Assembly (NCBI RefSeq): GCF_033439725.1
Contig: NW_026944387.1
Coordinates: 1,054,001-1,118,000 of the forward strand
Length of the DNA stretch: 64,000 nucleotides
Origin: Neurospora tetraspora
Lineage: Eukaryota; Ascomycota; Sordariomycetes; Sordariales; Sordariaceae
Reading direction: 5' to 3'
Shown here: positions 41,370-52,251 of the stretch, piece after piece
Layout: the number at the start of each line of letters is the position of its first letter
Numbering within the stretch: the stretch's first letter is position 1
Notes under the pieces: generated by a model
What the model was told of the DNA's origin: nothing
The model's database searches: none
Seen by the model: the letters and a program-made list of their open reading frames with translations, nothing else
Position numbers and translations under genes: made by a program

Positions 41370-42007
41370 TTTGACTTATTTTAAACAGGCGTTGACTTAG
41401 GTCAGTGTGGAGGCAATGGGTATTTGGTGGTCAAAGTAGCAGGAAACAGAGAACGATGCCTCCTTGGTCCATGGACAAACCGTAGTAACTCGAGAGATAG
41501 GCAATCGTTCAATCTCTCTTTGAGCGCCGGGCAGAGGGCAGATCTGTACAGGGCAAGCCCGAGCCTGTACATTGAAACGCACGCAAGTTAGATTGGTGGG
41601 CAATGTCCTCGAGTTTTCACTAACTGGACAGACACATCTGCTGGTTTATGCTGGCTTACGGAGCGCCAGCATATGCCCTGCCCGGGGCAGCTCCTCGATT
41701 CTGCGATGCTCATGTACTTGAACCGAGAAGTCCGCCGGCTGTGCATCTGGCAGCTCCCAGAACCCAGCTTTCCGAGTCACTACGGTACTCACTCATTATT
41801 GGTTGAAGACGACGCATTCTCATGCTTTTGCCTACATCAAGATGCTGCTGACTTTATCATGACAAAATATACCACGAATGCAGCATCACGGCGGTTGGAT
41901 ACCTCACTGAGTTCCGATGCCGCGACAGCTTCTTATCTGGCCTCACGGGCCAAGTCGGAAACAACCTGGATGAGAAGGATTTCCGGTGGTTTGACTTCCC
42001 TCCTCGC

Positions 42008-42385
42008 CAGCCGATTTACCTCAACTTCCATACGGCTTGGCTTGTGTGCAGCACTGTAGGGGTAGTGAACAAAGGAAACCAGAGACTAATTTTGACTCTT
42101 TAAATCGCCAAGTAGCAGAAATGGAAGGAACACGGGATGCATTGTTTGTCAAAAAAAAGCGTACTAAAATGAACATGCCTAGGAGAAACAAGTCGGAGAC
42201 AAGTCAAGTCAACTTTCGAAATTGATTTAACCTGCCTCCGACTCAGCCGATTTGCCTTGACTTGTTCATAACTTGGCTTGTGTTGTTTACTGAGTGAATG
42301 ACAAAAGCGAGGAGGGACCAATCTCGACCATTTGAACCGCCAGCTAGAAACAGTTGGAAACCAAGACATACAATCATTGCAACAA
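42008..42385. repeat. diverged tandem duplication, period about 236 bp
   Basis: CAGCCGATTT starts at 42008 and at 42244. Both are followed by a CTTGGCTTGTGT phrase, a GA..GAC block, AAATCGCCAAGTAGCAGAAA versus GAACCGCCAGCTAGAAACAG, then a GGAA...CATTG end. The copies differ at many positions, with mixed transitions and small indels. Confidence 0.7.
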
Positions 42386-42484
42386 CTGCGTACGAAACAT
42401 GTCCTCGAATGTGCTCATCGTAACTCATTAATCATATCTCCAGCGCCTAGCAGCGATCTATAACACTAAACACACCGACAGGGT

Positions 42485-42526
42485 ATCTCCCATCTCCCAT
42501 CTCCCATCTCCCATCTCCCATCTCTC
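42485..42526. repeat. 7-bp microsatellite (ATCTCCC)6
   Basis: Six exact units of ATCTCCC, followed by a degenerate unit, sit in the 3' flank of the alcohol dehydrogenase gene. Confidence 0.95.
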
Positions 42527-42593
42527 CTCCAAACACCCTCAACACCACACAACGTCTCCCCTGCCTGCCATCTCCCCTCCACATCCATCCTCC

Positions 42594-43782
42594 TTAAGCA
42601 CCATACTCAACCTTCTCCCCAAAAACCTTATCAAACCCCGTCAACGTAAACCGATAATGCACCTTATTCCCCGCCTTGACCCTCTCCACCGCCTCCTTGC
42701 ACCCTTCCTCGCCCAATTGCAACGTCTCAACCCTGGGCACGATCCCCTTCTCGGCAGCCAGCTGCAACATTTCCTTCATCTCCTGATGATTTCCCAAGTG
42801 GCTTCCGCTCAACTTGCATCCATTCGCCATGAAAGCCAACACCTCCAGGGGGGGCAGCGGCTTGTCGGGGATGCCGCACATGTGAAACTCTCCCTGCACC
42901 TTGAGGGTGGAGAGATACGTCTTCATGTCGAACTTGTGCGTCGCGTCCGCGCAATTCAACAGGAAATCGAACTTGAACTTGTACGGCTCCGCCCACTTTT
43001 CGTCGTTGCTGGTGACGATGACGTGTTGAGCCCCCAAAGCCTTGGCGTCGGCGGCTTTGTATTCCGAGTGCGTGAGCGCGTAGGTCTCGGCGCCTAGGGC
43101 GCGCGCCCATTGGATGGCTAGGTGGCCGAGGCCGCCGATGCCGATGATTCCCACGGTCTTGCCGGGGCCGATGTTGGCGCGGACGAGCGGGGAGTAAGTG
43201 GTTATGCCGGCGCAGAGGAGGGGCGCGGCGAGGTGCGAGGGGATGGCGTCGGGGATCTTGAAGGTGAAGTATTGGTGGGCGCGGATGTGAGAGGCCCAGC
43301 CGCCGTGGGCGGTGGAGCCGTCTTCGTAGTTGGCGTTGTAGGTGTCTTTTATGGTTTGTTTGTTAATGATATGTTTTTGAAAGGGACCAGAAGGTTAGGA
43401 AACAGGTCAGGGGGGGAGGGATAAACATACCAACCATGTGAGGGCAGTAATTCTCGTTCTTGCTCTTGCAGACATCGCACTTCAGGCAGGCCCACACCTG
43501 GGCACCAACACCAACGCGATCGCCCACCTTAATCTCCTTCACGTTCTTGCCGACCTTGATGGCCTTGCCAACAACCTCGTGACCGACGCAGAGAGGACCC
43601 TCGAAGTCGCCCCAGCCGCCGGTGACGGTGTGGATGTCCGACCCGCAGACGCCGCAGCACTCGATCTGGACGTCGATATCGTCATCCTCAAAAGGCTTGG
43701 GCTTGAGCTCGTGGCGGTGGAACTGGTTCCAGGTCTTGGGCGAGTCAACGACGAAGCCCTCGAAAGTGTCTGGGTAGCCCAT
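42594..43782 (-). CDS. zinc-dependent alcohol dehydrogenase, NADP type (Adh6/cinnamyl group)
   Basis: This medium-chain dehydrogenase is likely to reduce aldehydes with NADPH. Coding exons 43782-43431 and 43345-42594 flank an 85-bp intron (43346-43430) and give 367 residues. The catalytic zinc site is seen in ECCGVCGSDIH and in GPLCVGHEVVG; the structural zinc loop is CLKCDVCKSKNENYC. The coenzyme fold is GIIGIGGLGHLAIQWARALG, the usual GxGGxG form. The phrase EDGSTAHGGWASHIR is typical of the Adh6/Adh7 and cinnamyl alcohol dehydrogenase branch rather than of ethanol-forming Adh1. Length is normal. The physiological aldehyde cannot be told from sequence. Coding usage in exon 2 is very C-rich on the sense strand, as in well-expressed genes. 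Confidence 0.93.
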
Positions 43783-45028
43783 TTTGAATGTTGATGTGAC
43801 GTAGTTGGTGGGGTGATAAGGGTGGTTTTCGTGTAAGTGATAAGACTTGTTGTTATGGTGGAGTTGAAGCTAGCTTGTTTTGTTAAGGTCTGGTGGTGCC
43901 TGGATTCAATGCAGGTTCGTCAGATCCTTTGTCGTTTTGAGATGATTTTGTTGATGAAAAGCCGTTTGAAACTGAAGATCGGGAAGGCATTTATATCTGC
44001 TGGTGGCCTGCAATGGCTCTGCATCTTGTCCTGGTTGTTGTGCTGTCTCTAACAGCAAAAAGTTGGAGTTGGCTGTTAGTGCGTGGAGATGACGTCTTCG
44101 ACTTGACAATACCCTCGACGGCCGATCGATCGTCTTGGGATCGGGCCACTTTCTAACAAAGCAAACACTGCCGCGATTGTATTTGTAAGATGTTGTATTT
44201 GTAAGATGCCAGATGCTGGAACTTTCCTATTGGGAAAGTCTTTCGCCGGGAGACGTATGCCTAGACGGTTTGACGGCTCCGACCCGCGATGGTGGTGTTT
44301 GTCAAGAAAAGGGGGTGTTGTTTTGTGTCACACTTCACTGCAGGGGTGTTATCGTGAAGGCTTGGCAAATACACAACCCTTACCCATATCTCACGTTGTG
44401 TTACATGATGCATCCAACCCTCCATCGTCAACATCGTGTCAATGGTAGTCAATCCAGCATATGATATTTAATTTGAATGATGTTTTGTCATTGCACTAGA
44501 AAGCTCTTGATACTGCTCTCCCTAACAAGTAAAATGGAACTGATGCGCTATCAAATTCCGACCCAGCCACCAGGGCTTCACACCAGAACCAAAGTCCTTG
44601 ATGACAACCAAGCCTAAGCTGGCTTCAAACGATACCCTTTGACGAATTCCATGTAAAGAAATGGCCATGCTACCTTCCAAGCATCATGCGTATACTTATG
44701 CTAACCATGCCATTTCCTTTGGATCTTCTTGTTACTCCCTGTCTCTTCAGCGCTACCTTGTTAAAGGACCAAAGATGTAACCTTTCCTCAAGTCAGGCAA
44801 TCAGATGCAGGTCCCATGTTAACTGCTTCAGCGCTGATTATGGACGCTATGCTCAGGGCTGATTGTTCCCAGAGTTGCTCATTTATCCATGCATGTATCT
44901 TGTGTTCCGTGCCGATTTCTGCACGCGCCCGCAACGCTTTCCGTTTGTTACGTCGCTTTCATCCATATTTCGTAAATCCCATTCTTCCAAGCTGGCGAAC
45001 TTTGGCGCCGGCGAGATCACAAAGTCTC
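43783..45028. other. intergenic region, 1.25 kb
   Basis: The alcohol dehydrogenase promoter lies at the left end and the 3' flank of the next minus-strand gene at the right. No reading frame is convincing. Confidence 0.4.
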
Positions 45029-47362
45029 TCACTCAATGCTGAGCCTTGTGATCCCATCATTCGTGTCCACCATCCCTTGGAGCCCGACTCTTTTGCCTGT
45101 GCTGAAGCTGGGTCTTCCATGGACTGGCGTAGTAGCTCCTCCCACCACAATATTACCATTATGAAGATTTTCTTGTTGTTGCCTTACACCATCCCCATTC
45201 ACACTGCCCGGTCGTGATGAACTTGGGCCCCAGGGCGCTAGGTCTCTCTGCATTGGGCTCTGCATAATAGGCGAGCCCATGCCGGGGCTGACGGCTCGTC
45301 GTTTAAAACTTATCGGGTCGAGGTCGTCGTCTCGGCGTCGCTTGTTGTTGATTCGGCGCGTGATTTCGGCTGCCGTGGGAACACCGTTCGCGGCGCCCGG
45401 AAAGCTTGTACCGGCTAATGTGGTAGAGGAGGAGGATGATGTTGTTGGTGGATTTCCGGGTGGCGGTAGAGCAAAAGGCGTGGGGCCTTGCTTCGGTTGG
45501 CTCTCGGATTTCGAAGACGGCGAGTCCATGCTCATATCGTCGATGCTCATGGCTGATGATGAGCCCCTCGGTAGTGCAAAGTTTGGCGGTGTTCGCATTC
45601 CGTTGCTGCTCGCCCCACTTTCCGAGAATGTGTCCCAAAACATCTTACCTTTGGAATTCTTCAGGACCTGCTGCTTGAAGCTACTGCTACCAGGTATGCC
45701 ACCGGGAATAGCACCAGGCGTTGTGTTGCCATTGCCACTGCTGCTTCCATTGGAGTCCATCATCATCGTGTCGACATCGTCCATGCTGTCCTGAGCCGCA
45801 GTCAGGTTCGGGCTGGTTAATGCGGAGGCTGGTAACCTAGGTTCTAAATCCATGTCGCTCTCCCGTACTTGACGGACGACTTCGGCTTCACGCTTGACTT
45901 CGGCCTCGATAGGTGCGCTCTCCTCGAGAAGGGCAGCGCGGATGCGGGCGAAACCCTTGGTCTTGGGCTAGGTTCCACGGTTAGTCAATAGCTAGCAAAT
46001 AGTAGGAATAGTAGTACGACATACCAGCAAGTTTCCCCTATGACGGGTCACAGTCCGCCGAATGACTCCTGGTCGGGACGGGCTGTCGACCGCTTCAAGC
46101 TGCCTGCTAGGATCGTCGCTCTCACTGCCAGAGATATGTAACTGATTGGCCGCCCAGCTGATGCTCTCCCTCCTCGGCTGCGGGCTGTCTAAGCCTTGTG
46201 GCGGGGACATGGACATGGTTGCGCCCATGGTAGTTGTTGGATGAAAGCCCAAGCCCAGCGGCGTTTTGTGTTTCCTGCTCTTTGGTTGTTTCCTGCGCTG
46301 ACGTTGCTGGAAACTTAGTAGACTGTTGACTGCTGGCGAGCTACCACCGGGCATCCATGGGTGCTGCCCGCCCATGGCCATCTTGTTTGCCGACGGCGTG
46401 GTAACAATGGGTTCCTCCATGTCCTCGTCCATAAGGTCGTCGTCGTCCGAGCTCGACGACGTATCGGTGAATAACGCATGGGAAGTGTGGGCGTTACTGC
46501 CCAGGGAGCTCGAGACATGCATGCGCTCGTGACCGCGATTGCCCATGACGGACCACAGCGAGTTTGACGTTTGCTCCATGGTGGTGCCATGGTCGCCGGG
46601 CCACCGTCCAGGGCCGGCGGGGATGTTCATGGCTCTGGACCCAATGGTGGGAGAGGAGCTGGGCGAGGCCTGGTCGACGACGGTGGAATGGTGAAGGGTG
46701 GTGGCTGCGCGGCTGAAGTCCAGACCGCGCGACCGACGAGGCAGGATGTTTGGTGAGGGCGAGGCGTAGATGTGCGAATGGTCAAGCTTTGGTGACAGCG
46801 GGGCAGGGACGGCGGGTTTGACGTAGGCGGAGGTGGAGGCGGAGGCGGGCGCTCCCTCAGGGTTGGATGGTTGTTGTTGGGGCTGCAACTGGGACTGGGA
46901 ATGGGATTGTGAATGCGCCGCCGATGGTTCAGTGGCATTCAGGTTGACATCCACGTGCGGCTGTTGGAGACGTGCAAGATGGAGTGCATCGCCTTCACCA
47001 AGCTGGGGTAGTTGCAGCGCTAGGCCTCTGATTGGGAACCCCGCGCGGACGGGAGTTGATGGTTGCGCAGAGAAAGCGTTGCCGTCTGCCACTCGTTCTT
47101 TATCCCGGATGGCAATATCATCCTGGGACTGCCGTCGTGGATCGCAGAAGATGTGCGGCGCCGGCGAGAGCTTTGGTGTTTCTTTTGCGCCGCCGTCCGA
47201 AAGGGATCTTGTTTTGGTCAAGAATCCAGATCCACTTTTGTTGTTGGTATTGGTGGTAGTACTTGTCGCTGCGGTGTCTGCCTCCCCCTCTTTGCTATCG
47301 TCAATGACCGCCACATCATCCATGAACCTGTCCACGTCCGCCATTATCGATTCTCCTTCCAT
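45029..47362 (-). CDS. conserved-looking low-complexity protein, unknown function
   Basis: Coding exons 47362-46025 and 45967-45029, with a 57-bp intron (45968-46024, GTATGT donor), join in frame to 758 residues. A second ATG at 47344 (MADVDRFMDD) is possible. Most of the protein is Ser/Pro/Gln-rich and disordered. One compact segment stands out, crossing the intron: GVIRRTVTRHRGNLL, then PKTKGFARIRAALLEE and EVKREAEVVRQVRESDMDLE. It looks like a conserved basic-helical motif in an otherwise fast-changing protein. Other features are a basic run (RQRRKQPKSRKHKT) and ITRRINNKRRRDDD, likely nuclear localisation signals, and several SP/TP sites that could be phosphorylated. It is probably nuclear. 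I cannot name the family. Confidence 0.75.
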
Positions 47363-48598
47363 TGTCTGAGGTGTCGCGTGATTGAGGCGAAACTGGCTCG
47401 GTCGTTATGATGGGCGCGTAAAGTGGTGTAAGCCCAGCTGGGCACGCGGCGCGTCTCGTGTCTGGTCTCTCTCGTGTGTGCGCTCGATGTGAATGTTTCG
47501 GTCGATGCCGTCGTATTTCGGTAACTGAGGATGGGGTATGTGATGGTCTAGAATGTGTAGGACGCCATCGGGCAGATAACCCTCGCGAGGTCTTGCTTGG
47601 AACCTGGCAGAGAGGAAAAGTGAAGAGAGAGCGACGTCGTCGAGGGTGTCGATGAGGTAGACGTCGTCTGGGGGACGTCCAAGTGCGGCTAACTCGACTT
47701 GTGTAATTGCGGGTAGAGCTGGGGCTCCGGGCGCTAATACCACCCACTAAAAGTGGCCCTCGTCAGCGCCTTCCGTGCCCGGAAGGCGGCTCCGTAGGGC
47801 ACCCTTGCCCGGTCTGTTGATCTTGGCCTAGCGCGATGTACGTATCTTTTGTTAAGACGGTATTTGCCGTTGCATTACACCCGAACCAACATCGTGATGG
47901 ATGTTCCTTTATTCCACTTGCATCGCAGACCATCACGGCAAGTCAATGAGGTTCCTTTTTGTATGGAAAACATTTCGAAGAAGCTTCTTTAAAATGCTGT
48001 AGAACACCCATACGATGTGAAATTCACACTACCAAGTCCCCGGACCACAAACAAGCTTACTGTCGGGAGATCGCCGTCCGTTTTGCGTCATCTCAAACGA
48101 TGGAAACAAGCGAGGAAAAATGCAAGCTGAGAATGGAACCCCTCAGCATCAGACTGTGCGAACCAAACACGCCAACATTGTTCGAGAACTCGACCTTGGC
48201 TTCGGAATTGCACATGAACCCTGGAGCGTGGGGGTACATTCAATTGACCCGAGACCCTGTTACCCAACTGTCTCATCGTTACGCGCCTGTCTTTTGACTT
48301 ATCGTATGTCGGGATTGTACTTTCGACCGGGTGAGATTCACAAGCATCAGATAGTTGGAATACTAAGTGCAAAGAGAGCAAAACAGGTAATGATATTTCT
48401 CAACCCCTCGCTCTATACAAAATCGGATGTGACGGGATCATCAACCAAGACCCGTGATAATTACCAAGTAGCACAGATAACGGTAAAATACGCACTCCAA
48501 AATTTCATCATCACGCCAAGATACCTCAACACCACAACACCAACAAACAACACCTCTTCATCGCAAGAGCGCAAACAAGCCTCATAACGTCGTTAGAA
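47363..48598. other. divergent intergenic region
   Basis: This holds promoters of the minus-strand low-complexity gene and the plus-strand SET gene. An open frame at 47405-47743 (minus) has no ATG start and was not annotated; it may be leader. Confidence 0.4.
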
Positions 48599-49654
48599 AT
48601 GGCACCAAAAGAAACAAAGCAAAAACCCACCAAGAAATCTCACCCCGGCGGAAAACCAAAGTTGGGACCAAAACCCCCAAAGCCCCAACCGCAGCGCAAA
48701 CCACCACCACCAAAAGTCCAGACACCAAAACCACAACAACCACCACTCCCAACAACCACCCACCCCTCCGGCAACCTCCCTCCAAACTGGCCCTCCCACC
48801 TCCCCTACCTCACCACCCCGCTCTTCTCCCCCCTTCTCACCCCCTCGCACTACTCAGCCCTTCGCACCCGACCACCGCCCGACTCCATCGAACCTCTCGA
48901 CGAGTTACCGGCCGATTATGCTCCAGGACCATGCAGCACCAAGGCAGTCATTCTACCCATTACCGATAAGAGACATCCAGCGTGTGGACAAGCGGGTCTG
49001 TTTGCGGCGAGGGATCTGAGACCCGGAGAGTTTGTGGTGAGGTATTTGGGGGAGATACATCCGGGAGGGGAGGAGTGGGGTGGGGGGTTGGTTTTTCCTG
49101 AGGTCTCTGAGGAGGGTGGGGGAGAGGGCGATGATGGGGAGAAGGACGGTGAGGATGGGAAGAACGGAGATGTGAACCAAGACCAAAAAACTGCGGACGA
49201 GGGCGAAGGGAGCAAAACTGAACCGACACCAGAAGTCAAATACAACTACAAACAATCCGACTACGACCTCTGGCTCGACCACGCCCTCGACCTCGCCATC
49301 GACGCCGCGCGGTGCGGCAACGAAGCCCGTTTCGTGAATGACTACCGCCGTGTTCCCAACCCTTCCTTCCCCCCTGGATATAAACCCCAGAGCAAGAAGG
49401 AAGAGTTGTTCATGAAGAGACCGAATGCCGAGTTCAAAGTGGTTTGGGATCCGCCAAGACAGGAAAAGACGATGGCGGTTTATGTACTGCCGGCGGGAAA
49501 GAAGGCTGTGGGAAGGGCGAGGGAGGTCGGGGTGCCGAGGGGGGAGGAGGTGGTGGTTAGTTATGGGAAGGGGTTTTGGGAGAAGAGGAGGGAGGAGGAG
49601 GAGGAAGGGGAGGGGAAGAACCGGGAGGGGGTGGATGGGGAAGAGAGGGAATGA
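48599..49654 (+). CDS. SET-domain protein (putative lysine methyltransferase)
   Basis: This is a single exon of 351 residues. The first 60 residues are Lys/Pro/Gln-rich and basic. The SET core starts with GQAGLFAARDLRPGEFVVRY and LGEIHP, is broken by an acidic Gly/Glu/Asp insert (about residues 160-210), and resumes at YKQSDYDLWLDH. The usual RFxNHSC motif reads ARFVNDYRRVPN near residue 243, and the final GEExxxxYGxxYW motif reads GEEVVVSYGKGFW near 315. The ending is a Glu/Arg-rich tail. No post-SET cysteines are visible. It should use S-adenosylmethionine to methylate a protein lysine, but the replaced NHS motif leaves activity open. Substrate unknown. The gene is GC-rich with G-rich codons at its end. 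Confidence 0.82.
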   Translation: MAPKETKQKPTKKSHPGGKPKLGPKPPKPQPQRKPPPPKVQTPKPQQPPLPTTTHPSGNLPPNWPSHLPYLTTPLFSPLLTPSHYSALRTRPPPDSIEPLDELPADYAPGPCSTKAVILPITDKRHPACGQAGLFAARDLRPGEFVVRYLGEIHPGGEEWGGGLVFPEVSEEGGGEGDDGEKDGEDGKNGDVNQDQKTADEGEGSKTEPTPEVKYNYKQSDYDLWLDHALDLAIDAARCGNEARFVNDYRRVPNPSFPPGYKPQSKKEELFMKRPNAEFKVVWDPPRQEKTMAVYVLPAGKKAVGRAREVGVPRGEEVVVSYGKGFWEKRREEEEEGEGKNREGVDGEERE

Positions 49655-52251
49655 TCATCAGTGTCGAGAAGGTTGAGCAGGTCAGATGCTATCACTGTGC
49701 GCTGGCTTATACCTTTAACCCTAACCCTCTCTATGAGACTGAGAAGGGGGTTCATGGGATGTCTGATCTGCTCAGGGGCAGGGGTCCCAAGTGATCTACA
49801 ACTGTGTAACGCAATCTGCCGGTAGACTCGGTACAGATCTGTTTCTGATCTTCTAAGGCTGGTTTCGCTTCAGTTGTTGTACTAAACATTTCTTTGCGAT
49901 TTTTCTCTATGCGTCTTGGTCAACTTGCAGACACGACGTCTAGAGAAGGCTGCCATGCTGTGGTTGGTCCGTCCAAAACGAGAACTGCCCAATTAGCTGA
50001 CAATCGGTGTTTGTACGGCTCCTAAACTTGATCACATTCGAGATGTCGAGCTCTTACAACGGCAGACTTGAAGCTCTCGCCATCTGCCGGTTTTACGAAA
50101 ACAATCGAGAAGTCGAGCCCCTTTTGTGAAGTTATATGAGGCTAATGTTTTTTTTGGTTCCGATTGGTCCACGCTGCGGAGCGGCGTTTTATGGAAACGG
50201 GGGTAGAAAGGAACCACTGAGGTCCAGCCGTTGATGCCATGACGGGGCCGGTGGACTTGAGTGGAGAGAGGATATCCAACAGTGAGTTGTTCCTGCGTTG
50301 AGGCTCACCGCCAGCTGGACGACAGCTGTTTCTGTGACTGAGTTATTTGACGGATGGGAATACGTAAAACGTTGGGTAAGACGTTGAGCATGAAGCAGAG
50401 TTACCTGGAATTATGTTTTGTTCATGAGGGCTTTAATTTCCCCGCCGTCGAGTCCAATGCGGGGAGCTAACGACTGGGATACAAGCCCATCGAAGAGACC
50501 CGGTGAGCACCATCTCATGTCTGTTGCCGTGTGATGCAAGATGGATGGGTCTCAATTGGGCTATCGCGGGTTGAGATCAAGAGCGATGGTGTACTTGGCT
50601 TCGAAAGCTCTGGGTCAGCAGGTCCATCGACTGACTCGGCTGTAACTACAGGTCTATCGTCTATGATGGGCGACATGACCCGGAGAATCGGAGAGATGAG
50701 ATACACTACACTGAGCTGGAACACAAGACACGGCATTAAGCAGCTGGGTAACCATGGCTGCCTATCCTCGCCCTTACGTCCGACAGCTGTGTAGGTAGGG
50801 TAAGACGGCGGGGAATAAGTTCGATGTCGTCGATTTCCTCGAAGCGCATTGATAACGTCCAAGGATAGGGGATATGGCCATCCTTGAGGATGATCAGAGT
50901 CAGGATGCTTGTGGCCAAGATGACTTTCCGGTTGAAACGGTTGGGGCCCTTGTCGGCTGTCGGCTGTTGTGTAGCGCACCCTCAAACATGGGAATCCAGA
51001 ACATCCAAGGAGAACACAAGGCCTCACGATGTAAGACAGAGCTGATAAAGACCTCCTTTTCAAAGCCTGTGATTGTGATAATGGAGGGTTGGATTGTTCT
51101 AAGCGACCTATCATTCTGTATCCCCAAGGCCATTGCGTATCAGAGCCGATTGGAGGTCAAGCCATTCAATGCAAGGCGGTGATGGTGACCGTGATAAGAT
51201 TCTGCATTGGCCATTGAGTTGGTGGTGTGCACTCCCAGTCACTCCCAGTCACTCCCAGTATCATGCCGGCAGAGAGGGTGTTCATGCACCAGCCGACTGC
51301 ATGAAGCTGGACTGAAAGGACGTCAAGATTGAAATGACAACAAAGTCAGATGTCAACATGTCAAAGATGCCACAAGTTGAAACTTGTCTTTTTAATGTGA
51401 GACACTGAAGACGATGGGTTCCCCTGCCCAAAGAAGAGGCGTCCTGCTTCTCCCGAATCTCCACCACTGCCCGCGCTTTCCCAAGTTGGGCCATAGCGCA
51501 TCGAACCCCCCAATGAGGTCCCCAGCAGGAGCTCCAGATCCCCCAATTCGCTGGTGCGGGTACGGCGGGCGACAACGGTGGCCGGAAGATGGACAGCGTG
51601 AGGTGGGCGGTGGTGGTACCTGCTTCCCGACTTTTTGTCCCCTTTCAGTTTTCCCGCCGCCAACCCAACCCCTTTCCTCTTGTTCTTGTAAACAACTTCC
51701 ACAACTTTCCTTCGAGAAGCAAAGGTTTCCTTCTTTCCCCCCTTTGTATCTTCTTTTTGTAATTATTGCCCCTGGGCTGTTATAGCTTCAGGACCCTTCT
51801 ATCCGATTTCTTCTTTCCCCTCGAGTCGGTCAAAGACGTGGCTATCATCCCGTCTACCCCGATCCGCACAACTTTTTGGCTTCCAAGGAGGACGAGAACA
51901 GAAAAGAAAGATACCAACGGTGAGCGCCTCTTCCATATCTGTTGCCAGCTGCCAGAAGCTCTTTGGCTTTGCGCTTTCGCCCCCCGCGTCCATGAAGCTG
52001 GCTGGAACTTGTTTCACCGGTTGTAGTCGTGTACTTGCCGGAAAGAGGGGCGGCGCTTGAGCTTGTTGACCGCAAAGCTCCCGTTAAGCTTAAATACACA
52101 GCGGGGCCCGACCGCCATAAGACTCAAGTTGGATGACAATAAATTGCTGACCTGTTGGAATACCACATAGAAAGTTAGGGTATCCCGTTGATCCTACGCA
52201 CTCGACTTACACCCGACTCCCCGCCGTCCTACGATCAACAGATAGCCCAAC
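49655..52251. other. long intergenic region upstream of the coiled-coil gene
   Basis: No gene is supported in 2.6 kb. Pyrimidine-rich promoter-like sequence lies at 51620-51830. A possible leader intron runs from a GTGAGC donor at 51920 to a CAACAG acceptor ending at 52241, 10 bp before the start codon. A 10-bp tandem repeat is at 51231-51260. Confidence 0.4.
51231..51260. repeat. 10-bp tandem repeat, three copies
   Basis: ACTCCCAGTC occurs three times in a row, the last with one change. Confidence 0.95.

Larger units (their letters stand above)
41370..42593. other. intergenic region with diverged tandem duplication
   Basis: No gene is supported; a 128-codon frame at 41673-42059 has no family features. 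The right half holds two diverged copies of a roughly 140-bp segment (starting near 42008 and 42244) and a 7-bp microsatellite (42485-42526). Confidence 0.45.

Noticed and set aside
41673-42059. 128-codon open frame on the plus strand
   Set aside because: It overlaps the diverged tandem duplication and shows no protein-like pattern.
47405-47743. 112-codon open frame upstream of the low-complexity gene (minus)
   Set aside because: It has no ATG at its start and no family feature; probably leader or promoter sequence.
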